Source: a virus
Length of the DNA stretch: 64,000 nucleotides
Direction: 5' to 3' (one strand)
Virus record (IMG/VR): IMGVR_UViG_3300030107_004238
Location: 1-64,000 of that record
Under the pieces are notes generated by a model, which was not told where the DNA came from, searched no databases, and saw only the letters and a program-made list of their open reading frames with translations. Within the stretch, counting starts at the first letter, position 1, and every line of letters begins with the position of its first letter. Shown one piece after another: positions 40,001 through 47,847 of this stretch. Made by a program: the position numbers and the translations under genes.

Positions 40001-42686
40001 ACTGGATGTAGCTTTAGAAAGAAATAAACTTAGAAAAGAAAGATCATTAAGAGATAGTATTGTAAAAAGAAACCACGAAGCGGTACAAAAAAATAAATCT
40101 GAATTTAAAGAAATATTTGGCAAAGGATTTACAGAGATTAATACAGATAACTTAAAACAAAACGATCCAATACCAGCTAATGTATCAAATAAGATAAATG
40201 AATTTGTTACTGGCTATGAAAAAAGAAGATTAGATGCTGAAGAATTCGCTAGAGAAGGAGCTGACTTACTAGCGCAGGGAGCTAAGTTTGATTTTTCAGA
40301 ATTTAACGTTGTCATGGAAGGACAAACAGCACCATTGTTTAACAAGGCAATGAAATTACAAGATAAGTTTGGTAGTAAAGATATGTTCGTGTTAACAGCT
40401 AGACCAGCAGAATCAGCGCCACATATACATGAATTTTTAAAAGCTAATGGTTTAAATATACCATTAAAAAACATAACTGGTCTTGCTAATTCTACTGCAG
40501 AAGCTAAAGCGCTTTGGATAGCTGATAAAGTTGGTGAAGGTTATAATGATTTTTATTTTGCTGATGATGCTTTGCAAAACGTTCAAGCTGTACAAAACAT
40601 GTTAGATCAATTCGATGTTAAGTCTAAAGTCCAACAAGCTAAGATTAATTTTAGCAAAGGAGCTAAAGTACAGTTTAATGATATAATGCAAGACGTAACT
40701 GGCATTGATTCTAATAAAAGATTTTCATTGGCAAAAGCTAGAAAACGTGGAGAAAAGAAAGGAAGATTTAGACCTTTTATTCCACCATCACATGAGGATT
40801 TTATAGGGTTATTATACAACTTTATAGGTAAAGGAGAAAAAGGTAATCAACATAGAGACTTCTTTGAAAAGAACTTAATAAAACCATTGAATAGAGCTTA
40901 TAATGAATTGAATGCTGCTAAACAAGTTATATCTAATGATTATAAAAACTTGATAAAGAAGTTTCCTGATACTCGTAAAAAATTAACAAAGAAAACTCCA
41001 GATGGTGATTATACTTATGGTGACGCTTTGAGAGTATATCTTTGGGATAAGGCTGGGTTTGAAATACCGGGTATGTCTAAAACAGATGTAAAAGAATTAA
41101 CTGATTTAGTAAAGTCAGATCCTAGTTTACAATCATTTGCGGATGCAGTTGGTTTAATATCTAGACAGAAAGAAGGGTATACAAAACCAAAAGAAGAGTG
41201 GGAAGTAGGTGATATAAGAACAGATTTAGCGGATGCTACTATGGACACTGGTAGACAAAAGTTTTTTGGAGAGTTTATAGAAAATGCAGATATAATTTTT
41301 GATAAAGAAAATTTAAATAAAATAGAAGCTGCTTTTGGAAGAGACTTTAGAGAAGCTTTAGAAGATATGTTATACAGAATTAAGAATGGTAGAAAGAGGC
41401 CAACTGGTAACAACAAACTTGTAAATAGATTTACTGAATGGATAAACGGAGCTGTTGGATCAACAATGTTTATAAACACTAGATCAGCCGTATTACAGCA
41501 ATTATCTATGGTTAACTTTTTAAATTTTGAAGACAACAATATATTTACAGCTGCCAAAGCTTTTGCAAATCAAAAACAATTTTGGAAAGATTATGCTAAA
41601 ATATTTAATTCAGATTTCCTAAAACAAAGACGGTCAGGTATAGCTTTTGATGTAAACGGCGCTGAATTAGCTCAGGCAGTATCTAAGTCTAAAGAGCCTT
41701 TTAGAGCCGCTATAAGACATTTATTACAAAAAGGTTTTATATTAACCCAGTTAGGTGATAGTAATGCGATAGCTATGGGTGGTGCTACATTTTATAGAAA
41801 TAGAGTTAATAAATATTTAAAAGATGGTTTAAGTCAGAAGGAAGCCGAGACAAGAGCTTGGGATGATTTTGTTGCGATAGCTGAAACCACGCAGCAATCA
41901 GCTAGAGCTGATATGACATCGGGACAGCAAAATTCACCTCTTGGTAAATTTATATTAGCTTTTCAAAATGTTACTTCTCAGTATAACAGAATAATGAAAA
42001 AAGCTGGTTTGGATTTAATCAATAGAAGAAAATCACCACCTTATACTAGCCAAGTAAAAAGTGATATGGCTAATATTTCTAAAATAATATATTACGGGGC
42101 TATACAAAACGCTGTGTTCTATGGGTTACAAACAGCTTTATTTGCAATGATGTTTAGTGATGATGAAAAAGACGAAGAATTCTTTAAAAAGAAAAGAGAT
42201 CGGGTGATTCATGGTAGTATAGATAGTATACTAAGAGGTATGGGTGTTGGTGGAGCTATAATCTCTACGCTTATAAACACAGCTATGAAATTTGCAGCTG
42301 AACAAAATAAAGATTGGAATAGTTCAACTAGCATCTTAATGAATGAATTACTTCAATTATCACCACCTCTTGGTATTAAAGCTAGAAAACTAACTAGTGC
42401 TGAAAAAACACTAAAATATAATAAGAAGACTATTGAAAAAATGGATACGTTTGATTTAGAAAACCCGCTTTGGGAAGCTACATCAAACATTGTTGAGGGC
42501 ACAACAAACGCTCCAGTTAACAGATTGCATAGATTAGTTACAAATACTGGAGAAGCTCTTAACGCTGAAAATGAATGGTGGCAAAGATTAGCATTGGGCT
42601 TAGGATGGAGCACTTGGGATGTTGGTATAAATACAAAGGAAAAATTGAAGAAGAAAAAGAGTAAAAGAAAAATTAGATTAAATTAA
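34005..42686 (+). CDS. giant internal virion protein with zincin motif and kinase-in-phosphatase domain
   Basis: A 2893-residue multidomain protein, probably ejected with the DNA. Recognisable parts in order follow. A possible amphipathic/membrane region lies about residues 470-680. A zincin motif IHELQHKYD has His942, Glu943 and His946. A conserved segment at about 1125-1210 contains GERGILDLIREY and GVPLAAYINKFLPARAIEAS. HAD motif I is DFDDTLA (Asp1853, Asp1855). A P-loop kinase of zeta-toxin/polynucleotide-kinase type follows, with GGAGSGKS (Lys1893) and VVIDGTGG. The HAD fold then resumes with FDFSEFN, VLTARP (Thr2131) and FYFADDALQNV (Asp2187, Asp2188). The C-terminal helical region includes PLGKFILAFQNVTSQYNRIM near residue 2650. 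Splitting of the HAD by a kinase would give a 5'-kinase/3'-phosphatase-like pair. Function of the rest is unknown. Confidence 0.8.
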   Translation: MFEIYEVNGQRYEVSPDQLEKFFKDFPNATKVGKTSDSASADPTAESSDMGSILENGSLALPEAKDSKDIVRNLPLIDDAVTYDKDPVLKENILNSFFNTDNLFRPRAIDETQAPVTFSGIDRPSYGIHSNITVQGTDTEYKNTEEEDLINYFGKDKYNLYKKYLETGDLKTEDIPENLSKGFEDIKNEETSKRSSRLKKLYLDQNDHIKIGDSFYDGVAMDEDERGLYSTDFIDLYGEQEDLAKELTSGWRDHRGYTSNKTVFQTQKQKKGIAEKTVKMQNQYLTDLSTVLEEDYAAYEEYLKSLNIKSVDDLSTFINDPNIDINTRKEVLAKNRVMSKRLNDFKTMATKFDDRVAALSALDKSYDWGYRVGLSIERDIFGELFGAGKAIVALGAQETLGKDSEISKYLKDSYVSHIDYVESLKQKKEANLPQDTKFEDINSWNSFGDFVGEQLGNNILSVSTAGAYGLAVKTGSKQAAKWAGRAVLGTFFGVEGMGKVSEMEIAQKHAAENIKFIDEALADENTTPDVRIRLEEQKEFNEKALNYSQAERAFMGMTYGGIAAVAERMGTMRWIEDLYGTSKVVGPLTFKSGLHRAKNFILKVPGTEMLEETATQVGHNLMDVLILKENKSLIEGLDPDFFASVFVTSMAIGGPGVAGGVRNAFRGALQTREETKKFRDLKSEYAENHFILNQSHNRSQGGINKKQADVIKARQAEILKEIEVHDISSFNKIADLDSKQVENLFEVDRKQREIWKRNAQLGAIGKENKSILRESKKLNKEYNDLQSEKDAILESPARKREDKLKETAKEQGLEESAAMKQAWNYGRAAYYDNLVKGLGSKVKRFDGENMEQDLNKYLDEAIKSGKLKDKKLKDGTVITAEMQKKQIIESAKTKKNLDGSLNIGANGTFVGNDIITFENNRRLNMLYGNDLEKADAMQVAIHELQHKYDINKGLVKDGKVVASHKPLVTALKQHVKELYKRGDIDKKTYNQFKQRVDQYSDKVNKNKVVDQTELLTLLGTMKRAGMLKEEKSSPLYAAKSFINKVRAMVHGDNHTLLDMNTTKDVLRYIDTFNKRVEQGKKVAATIPEEEAISKLSKGMTNKAASDNVQRIYEEQGEGGAMDIIEQFKPITSRIAERRREAPNYDKELLMSEIEIGERGILDLIREYKPESGVPLAAYINKFLPARAIEASKRVLGEEFIEDISERVDIAAEEVTQEVKTKPKKKKIVLADRLGVTEEVAKAIKKIMPKIDFNKETFKTLKNQIPEITGEMFGIAPKKIKNLANLTKKELQSAQMFINKNANLLINMLPEGATAGGTATGVPNTLLKAFYTKTDRAKMVKTGSKAGLAVQQKNKIDKKEFLETFGIIDGKPIRTDRNTSARVLALANLTGKMITNQAVRQSLISGGKTVGEVTSLSDGKSVTMFSLGSRIKVTGPISEQAQRLADQIGKKATYDNMVKAAGLDIDTGELKLKPIDLTTEKGRQEYIGFIVEVLAPVFPKDILLAMSGSFARGDSAIEKANKNKFLFQNKEQFEIFLETLEATGVVFGQDMTVEDRNDILNAIKREGYGKATSKTQNKKMKDEDLKASKKRGFKLIWKSIQDNIQNDQRTIPGFALMLSSSSRFQGHFTRTGAIIDFVNSLTGKNREEHTSPITALGKYLFLHAITGDLFTGGKNSIFENATKSYFQGSLPVFMDNRLKLKGSYDYSSLPPIEHLEGILKGDISIWARYFHPNVNNNFNTDLDSMSKEDIANELHKIGGINPNVIYLANGNTIAQEFGVDVNVKITPQIVAAQQDLIYRMAIGEKISKSKIKSVLDSAVNLKIEKNLKENKTLNDAAVQGRKIIKESKGITVLDFDDTLATTKSGVRATIPNLDGTPKPGRKAILLAGGAGSGKSNVVKQLGLVKDGFKVVNQDIALEWLKKNAGIPTDMRDLTREQLSTLGKLSWEARKIAKRKYGKFKGQGDGVVIDGTGGSVKNIQTQKAELEAAGYDVQMLFVETSLDVALERNKLRKERSLRDSIVKRNHEAVQKNKSEFKEIFGKGFTEINTDNLKQNDPIPANVSNKINEFVTGYEKRRLDAEEFAREGADLLAQGAKFDFSEFNVVMEGQTAPLFNKAMKLQDKFGSKDMFVLTARPAESAPHIHEFLKANGLNIPLKNITGLANSTAEAKALWIADKVGEGYNDFYFADDALQNVQAVQNMLDQFDVKSKVQQAKINFSKGAKVQFNDIMQDVTGIDSNKRFSLAKARKRGEKKGRFRPFIPPSHEDFIGLLYNFIGKGEKGNQHRDFFEKNLIKPLNRAYNELNAAKQVISNDYKNLIKKFPDTRKKLTKKTPDGDYTYGDALRVYLWDKAGFEIPGMSKTDVKELTDLVKSDPSLQSFADAVGLISRQKEGYTKPKEEWEVGDIRTDLADATMDTGRQKFFGEFIENADIIFDKENLNKIEAAFGRDFREALEDMLYRIKNGRKRPTGNNKLVNRFTEWINGAVGSTMFINTRSAVLQQLSMVNFLNFEDNNIFTAAKAFANQKQFWKDYAKIFNSDFLKQRRSGIAFDVNGAELAQAVSKSKEPFRAAIRHLLQKGFILTQLGDSNAIAMGGATFYRNRVNKYLKDGLSQKEAETRAWDDFVAIAETTQQSARADMTSGQQNSPLGKFILAFQNVTSQYNRIMKKAGLDLINRRKSPPYTSQVKSDMANISKIIYYGAIQNAVFYGLQTALFAMMFSDDEKDEEFFKKKRDRVIHGSIDSILRGMGVGGAIISTLINTAMKFAAEQNKDWNSSTSILMNELLQLSPPLGIKARKLTSAEKTLKYNKKTIEKMDTFDLENPLWEATSNIVEGTTNAPVNRLHRLVTNTGEALNAENEWWQRLALGLGWSTWDVGINTKEKLKKKKSKRKIRLN

Positions 42687-42687
42687 T

Positions 42688-43770
42688 ATGAAAAATATAA
42701 TATCTATTTTATTAATGTGTATAGCATTTTCATCTAGTGCGCAAAAATGGGATTACAATAGTTGGTTTAAAAAGACCACTAAGTTTTCAACTTTATATGC
42801 TGCTGTTAATGGAGGTACCTCTTTATCAGATGTAAATGTGTTTTCTGTAGATAACGGCCTGTCAACACAAACCATAGAAACACCTTATGATTATAACTTA
42901 ACACTAGGTGTTCGTAAAATTGCAAGATTTGGTTATGAAAATAAAGCTAAAGCTTTTTACGATGGTACTGAAACAAATTATAGTGATGCTGCTAGTGTTG
43001 GTAAAGTAAAAGGATTAGAATATTTATTTGAAATAGATATTAAACGTCAAGAGGGTGTAGACTATTTAGATCAACATCATTTTATTAGATATAGCTCTGA
43101 TGATAATTGTGATGGTCCTTTTTGTGTAAGTCATTTTTCTATGAAAGTTGAGTACTTGCAAGATGGTTTTGCTGATGTAGAGTATTTTGAAGCTTCAGAG
43201 AGATATAGATATAAATATAGTGGTGATTTAGCTTTTAGTATAGGATTAACACAAAGGTTAGCAGAACCGTATGGTTATGATCCTTTAGCGGAGTGGATAT
43301 TGGACAATGGAAACATACACTATACTTATTTGGCTTTACAAGAGGGTTATAATGTAGACGTATATAATTCTATTTATACAGACCCCTCTGGTGAGGTAGT
43401 AGCTACAAGCCCAGAAGTTTGGGAAGCTGTTGTGATACCACAAATGTTATCTAATTATGTAGATAAAAAAAGAAACTCTTTAAGCAGAATAATGCAACAA
43501 TCTTTAGTTTTAGGATTTGATTATTACAAGTATACTAAAAATAGATGGTTACACGCTTGGGGAAGTGTCATGCCCTTACACTATAATGACGGGAGAGAGT
43601 TTATGTATCATAACTACGTGGGAGGACAATGGAACGACTTCGCTGGCGGTATAATATTTGGACAAAAAATGAGCAAACAATTAGGTGTATTTATTGAAGG
43701 AAAGTATAATAAATATTGGAATCGTGAATGGTATGATTTTAAGTGTGGAATAAATTATGTAATCTTTTAA
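42688..43770 (+). CDS. exported outer-membrane-type beta-barrel protein
   Basis: A 360-residue protein with a clear Sec signal peptide (MKNIISILLMCIAFSSSAQ, cleavage after SSA). The mature part alternates aromatic and polar residues in strands (GVRKIARFGYEN, GGIIFGQKMSKQLGVFIEG) and ends in the aromatic-terminated strand CGINYVIF, the classic outer-membrane barrel signature. It would be inserted into the host outer membrane during infection, perhaps altering the surface or blocking superinfection. It begins the envelope-directed set 42688-47847. The signal peptide makes a virion role less likely, though not excluded. Confidence 0.72.
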   Translation: MKNIISILLMCIAFSSSAQKWDYNSWFKKTTKFSTLYAAVNGGTSLSDVNVFSVDNGLSTQTIETPYDYNLTLGVRKIARFGYENKAKAFYDGTETNYSDAASVGKVKGLEYLFEIDIKRQEGVDYLDQHHFIRYSSDDNCDGPFCVSHFSMKVEYLQDGFADVEYFEASERYRYKYSGDLAFSIGLTQRLAEPYGYDPLAEWILDNGNIHYTYLALQEGYNVDVYNSIYTDPSGEVVATSPEVWEAVVIPQMLSNYVDKKRNSLSRIMQQSLVLGFDYYKYTKNRWLHAWGSVMPLHYNDGREFMYHNYVGGQWNDFAGGIIFGQKMSKQLGVFIEGKYNKYWNREWYDFKCGINYVIF

Positions 43771-43789
43771 ACTATAATAAAGTATAAAA

Positions 43790-44068
43790 ATGGCAAAAGA
43801 ATTAAATGAAGACACAGGGTTTACAATAAGTGTAAAAACCTTAATAGCAATAGGGTTTGCTATGGCAAGTATAATAGGTATGTGGTTTATGTTACAAGCT
43901 GATATAGCTGAAGCAAGAGAATTACCAGTCATACCTCCTGATGAGGTTACTCGTATGGAATTTGATATGAAAGATCAAATGATACGTCAAACTATTATGA
44001 CCACTCAAGAAGACGTTAAAGACATAAAAAAATCTATAGAGAAAATAGAAGATAAACTTTATAAATAA
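43790..44068 (+). CDS. single-TM coiled-coil membrane protein
   Basis: A 92-residue protein with one transmembrane helix (about residues 16-37, TLIAIGFAMASIIGMWFML) followed by a charged coiled-coil tail with VKDIKKSIEKIEDKL. N-in topology would place the coil in the periplasm. Such proteins in phage lysis or envelope clusters can be spanin-like or holin regulators. Its neighbours are an exported barrel protein and an exported thioredoxin-like protein. No family is certain. Confidence 0.65.
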   Translation: MAKELNEDTGFTISVKTLIAIGFAMASIIGMWFMLQADIAEARELPVIPPDEVTRMEFDMKDQMIRQTIMTTQEDVKDIKKSIEKIEDKLYK

Positions 44069-44079
44069 AATTAAATTAA

Positions 44080-44448
44080 ATGAAAACAATAGGTACTACT
44101 TGGAGAATTTTTAGTTTGTACATGTTAATTATTATCGCTATGATGATCATAAGCGCAACACCTGTTAACGCACAGATCAAAGTAATACAGTTTAACGCTG
44201 AGTGGAACAAAGCGAACGGTGTTGATTGGATACAAAGTTTAACCGATTGCAACACTATAGCTTATGTAGATGTTGGTAAAGACAAAGAGGCTCAAACAAA
44301 ATATAAAATAGCGGTTTTACCTACTGTTATAATATTTAAAGACAACGAAGAAGTTGCTAGATTCCAAGCTGATTTATCATTTAAAATGGTAGCAACAAAA
44401 GAGGAGATACAGGAAGAAATAGATAATCAATTAATGAGTGACTTTTAG
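44080..44448 (+). CDS. exported thioredoxin-fold protein lacking the CxxC motif
   Basis: A 122-residue protein with an N-terminal signal/anchor helix (about residues 10-30, ending PVNA-Q) and a thioredoxin-like domain: KVIQFNAEWN, a helix, TIAYVDVGKDKEAQTKYKI, the cis-proline segment VLPTVIIFKDNEEVARF and a C-terminal helix. The usual WCGPC is replaced by EWNKANG, with no cysteine pair, so disulfide exchange is not expected. It may act as a scaffold, chaperone or host-interacting domain in the periplasm. The only cysteine in the domain is in LTDCNT. Confidence 0.75.
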   Translation: MKTIGTTWRIFSLYMLIIIAMMIISATPVNAQIKVIQFNAEWNKANGVDWIQSLTDCNTIAYVDVGKDKEAQTKYKIAVLPTVIIFKDNEEVARFQADLSFKMVATKEEIQEEIDNQLMSDF

Positions 44449-44449
44449 T

Positions 44450-44671
44450 ATGTGGAAATTATTTCAAGACAAAAACGATATAAATGAAAAGAATATAATT
44501 GGCTTTATATCTTTTGGAGTAATGGTGTTATTTGCAATTACAGATCTTATAACTAGTTTCATATATGAGAACGGAACGTTAGTGATTAATGATACAATAT
44601 ATAATTCTTTTGTTCTTGTAACACTAGGGTGTTTTGGCATTAGTACATTTGAAAAAATTAAAACAAAATAA
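44450..44671 (+). CDS. small two-TM membrane protein, holin-like
   Basis: A 73-residue protein from the ATG at 44450, two bases after the upstream stop; an in-frame ATG at 44438 would overlap the upstream gene by 11 nt. Two hydrophobic segments (about residues 16-37 and 49-66) with a short polar turn and charged ends fit a class II holin or a small envelope protein. It shares one base with the next start. A better holin candidate is at 3296-3682, so this could be an antiholin or unrelated. Confidence 0.6.
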   Translation: MWKLFQDKNDINEKNIIGFISFGVMVLFAITDLITSFIYENGTLVINDTIYNSFVLVTLGCFGISTFEKIKTK

Positions 44672-47600
44672 TGAAAAAGATTTTATATTTACTAGGATTA
44701 ATAATATTAATATCGTGTAGCGCACAAAAAAAATGTTGTGCACAGGTAAACACCTTTCCATGGGTGTATGACTTTGAGAGTATTATAGGATTGGAACAAG
44801 AAGTGAATGATGATGGTGATTGGTGGTTAATGCAAGGTCCAACAACTTCTGTTAACACTGGTCCTCCAGGAGATCACACTTATGGCAATGGTATTTATTA
44901 TTATGTAGAATCTTCTTCGCCTAACTTCCCTAACAAAACGTTTGTGGCGTATACACCTAAATTTGATGTATCACAAACACCAGGTAAAGTGTTATCTTTC
45001 TGGTACCATATGTATGGCGCTGCTATGGGTGATTTGGAGGTTGGTTATATAGATAATGGTGGTTATACAAGTTTAGGTGTTATATCTGGGAATCAAGGGA
45101 ATCAATGGAAATTCGCTTACTACCCTATAGCCGCTACAGATTCTTTTACAATAGCTTTTACAGCTGTAACTGGTTCTAGTTATACTAGTGATATAGCTAT
45201 AGATGATATAATGGTTAGCGATCCGTTTAACGTTGTGTTTGGTTGTACTGATATTGTTTCTTCTAACTACGATTCAACAGCTACGCATGATAATGGTAGT
45301 TGTATTTATTATTTTGGGTGTATAGATCCTACAGCAACTAATTATAATCCTTGGGCAAATGTTGATGATGGTAGTTGTGTGCAAAACGTTTCTTGTGACA
45401 CAACCCAATCTTTAATTGATGTGGCTATAAAATTAGACAATTGGCCTAGTGAAACTTCTTGGGAAGTAGTAGCTAATGGTAGCGTGATATATTCTGTTCC
45501 AACTGGTACTTATGATTACACACAAACAGGACAAACAGTACACACGCAGGTTTGTATACCTATAAGTGATACAATAGTATTTACGATTAACGATACTTAT
45601 GGTGATGGTATTGGAGGTGGTTCTGTAGTTGGTAGTTGTTTAGTAACTAACTTAGATTGTGAAGACACATTATTCTTATTAAGTCCACCAAATTTTGGAT
45701 ATACAGCGTCGTCTAACCCATATATATCTGATACTTGTAACAATGATAGTATTGTATTTGGCTGCACAACTCCTAGTTATTTAGAATATGATTCTTTAGC
45801 TACACACGATGATGGAAGTTGTATGACATTAGCTACTTATGGCTGTACAGATCCAGCTGCATTTAATTATGATCCAGCAGCTGATAGAATGCTGTTGACA
45901 TCGCCTTGTACTTACGATTTAATACTGTATGATGATGGTGGTGATTCATGGGGAGCTTGTTGGTTAGGTGTTGAGCAGGGGGATTCTTTATGGCAATTTA
46001 AAATAGATCAAAATGGAGTTTATTCTGATACGTTTGCATTAACACTTAATTCTAACGACGAGGTGTATTTTTACTACTTTGAAATACCTACACCTCAACA
46101 GAATCCACAACAGCTAGATATACAAACAATACAAAACTCTTTTAAAGTAGAAAACAATTATGGAGTTATAATACACGAAGGTAATAATCCTTGGCCTGGT
46201 CCAAATGAAAATAAATTAAGAAATTATAGAAACGCTCTAGATATATATGAAGCGCAACCATTCTGTGGGGTCGAATGTATACCTGTTGTTGTAGGTTGTA
46301 TGGATAGTGTAGCTTACAACTATAATGATTTAGCTAATACCAACGACACTTGTTATTACAACCCCGGTTGTACTAACCCAGGGTACTTAGAATATTATAC
46401 ACAAAATTATACAGCAGATATAGATGATGGGAGTTGTTTAACCTTAGCAATATTTGGTTGCACAGATTCCACTGCTTTTAATTATAATAATACAGCCAAT
46501 GTAGACAATGGTGGGTGTATCGCGATAGTACTAGGGTGTATGAATTCTTTAGCTTTTAATTACAATCCTCAAGCTAATACACCTGATACTTGCATACCAG
46601 TTATATATGGCTGTACTTCCCCTATCGCTTTTAACTATGATAGCTTAGCTAATACAGATGATGGTAGTTGTATAGGGGTGGTTTATGGGTGTACTGATAG
46701 CACAATGTGGAATTTTATGCCTAGTGCGAATGTTGATGATTCTAGCTGTATACCATTTATCTATGGTTGTATGGATCCTACTATGTTTAATTATGATCCA
46801 AGTGCTAATACAGACAACGGGGCGTGTATACCATTTGTTTATGGGTGTATTGATTCTACAATGTTTAATTACGATCCATTAGCGAATACCGATAATGGAA
46901 GTTGTATTCCATTTATTTATGGATGTACTAATCCAATAGCATTGAATTACGATCCTTTAGCTAATACCGATGATTTCTCTTGTGTGTTACCTATATATGG
47001 ATGTATGGATTCTACAGCGTTTAATTATAACCCACTTGCTAATGTAGATAACGGAAGTTGTATTCCTATTATATTAGGATGCACGGATCCAACGGCGTTA
47101 AACTATTGTGATAGTTGTAATACAGATGATTTTAGTTGTATACTTCCTATATATGGATGTACAGATAGCACTATGTTTAATTATAATCCTTTAGCAAATG
47201 TTGATAACAATTCCTGTATCCCTTATATTTATGGCTGTACTGACCCTAGTATGCTTAATTACAACCCTAACGCTAACACCGAAGACTTCAGTTGTGTTCC
47301 TTATATTTATGGGTGTACTGATAGTATTGCTCTTAATTATGATTCACTTGCTAATACTGACAATGGCTCGTGCATTTCTATTGTTGAAGGATGCATGGAC
47401 CCTTCAGCGTGGAATTATGATATACTAGCTAACGTTAACGATTCTAACTCTTGTTTGTATAACGCCGGTTGTGTTACTGGCGCAGGAAACCCTTATTGGT
47501 TAAATGATCCTTGCTACGCTTGGGTTATTTCAGTAGATGATTACTGTTGTGAAAACGAATGGGATACAATATGCCAAGCTACTTATAATTATTGTGAAGG

Positions 47601-47847
47601 AAGCTGGTTAGGGCCAATACCAACTAGATTAAGTTTAGAAGATTTAATTGTTTACCCAAATCCAACTAGCGATAAAATAAATATAAACAAAAAAGTTGAC
47701 ATTAGATTAATTAATACCTTAGGGGATGTGATTATATTAAAAAACAATATAAACGTCTTAGACGTGTCCTATTTAAGTCCTGGAATGTATACAATACAAA
47801 TAATGTATAAAAATAAATCTTTTGTAAAAAGAATTATTAAAGAATGA
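44671..47847 (+). CDS. secreted MAM-domain protein with GCTD repeats and T9SS sorting domain
   Basis: A 1058-residue surface protein. The N-terminus MKKILYLLGLIILISCSAQ is an export signal with a lipobox-like LISC. Residues about 27-190 read as a MAM-type domain (PWVYDFESIIG, KVLSFWYHMYG). About nineteen Cys-containing repeats of roughly 26 residues follow, of type YGCTD-x2-AFNYNP-x-AN-x-DNGSCIP, two pairs of which are separated by larger beta domains. The last 70 residues (IVYPNPTSDKININ ... LSPGMYTIQIMYKNKSFVKRIIKE, in pieces) are a type A T9SS C-terminal sorting domain, which directs Bacteroidota proteins across the outer membrane. A phage gene using the host T9SS is unusual. It was probably acquired from a flavobacterial host. 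It may coat or remodel the infected cell's surface. Confidence 0.85.
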   Translation: MKKILYLLGLIILISCSAQKKCCAQVNTFPWVYDFESIIGLEQEVNDDGDWWLMQGPTTSVNTGPPGDHTYGNGIYYYVESSSPNFPNKTFVAYTPKFDVSQTPGKVLSFWYHMYGAAMGDLEVGYIDNGGYTSLGVISGNQGNQWKFAYYPIAATDSFTIAFTAVTGSSYTSDIAIDDIMVSDPFNVVFGCTDIVSSNYDSTATHDNGSCIYYFGCIDPTATNYNPWANVDDGSCVQNVSCDTTQSLIDVAIKLDNWPSETSWEVVANGSVIYSVPTGTYDYTQTGQTVHTQVCIPISDTIVFTINDTYGDGIGGGSVVGSCLVTNLDCEDTLFLLSPPNFGYTASSNPYISDTCNNDSIVFGCTTPSYLEYDSLATHDDGSCMTLATYGCTDPAAFNYDPAADRMLLTSPCTYDLILYDDGGDSWGACWLGVEQGDSLWQFKIDQNGVYSDTFALTLNSNDEVYFYYFEIPTPQQNPQQLDIQTIQNSFKVENNYGVIIHEGNNPWPGPNENKLRNYRNALDIYEAQPFCGVECIPVVVGCMDSVAYNYNDLANTNDTCYYNPGCTNPGYLEYYTQNYTADIDDGSCLTLAIFGCTDSTAFNYNNTANVDNGGCIAIVLGCMNSLAFNYNPQANTPDTCIPVIYGCTSPIAFNYDSLANTDDGSCIGVVYGCTDSTMWNFMPSANVDDSSCIPFIYGCMDPTMFNYDPSANTDNGACIPFVYGCIDSTMFNYDPLANTDNGSCIPFIYGCTNPIALNYDPLANTDDFSCVLPIYGCMDSTAFNYNPLANVDNGSCIPIILGCTDPTALNYCDSCNTDDFSCILPIYGCTDSTMFNYNPLANVDNNSCIPYIYGCTDPSMLNYNPNANTEDFSCVPYIYGCTDSIALNYDSLANTDNGSCISIVEGCMDPSAWNYDILANVNDSNSCLYNAGCVTGAGNPYWLNDPCYAWVISVDDYCCENEWDTICQATYNYCEGSWLGPIPTRLSLEDLIVYPNPTSDKININKKVDIRLINTLGDVIILKNNINVLDVSYLSPGMYTIQIMYKNKSFVKRIIKE
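46453..47460 (+). repeat. tandem GCTD coding repeats
   Basis: Thirteen contiguous copies of a unit of about 78 nt within the T9SS-sorted protein gene, each encoding Gly-Cys, an (F/L)NY core, Ala-Asn and a C-terminal Ser/Asn-Cys pair. DNA of adjacent copies has diverged, so the array is old rather than a fresh expansion. Translated in other frames it yields the shadow ORFs at 46685-46882 and 47198-47428. Confidence 0.85.

Noticed and set aside
41015-41557. 180-codon antisense frame inside the giant internal protein
   Set aside because: It is the reverse-strand shadow of a coding region with helical repeats; no leader or motif supports it.
46453-47460. Regularly spaced repeats that might be a CRISPR array
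   Set aside because: They are in-frame, diverged coding repeats of about 78 nt with no spacers; they encode a Cys-rich protein domain.
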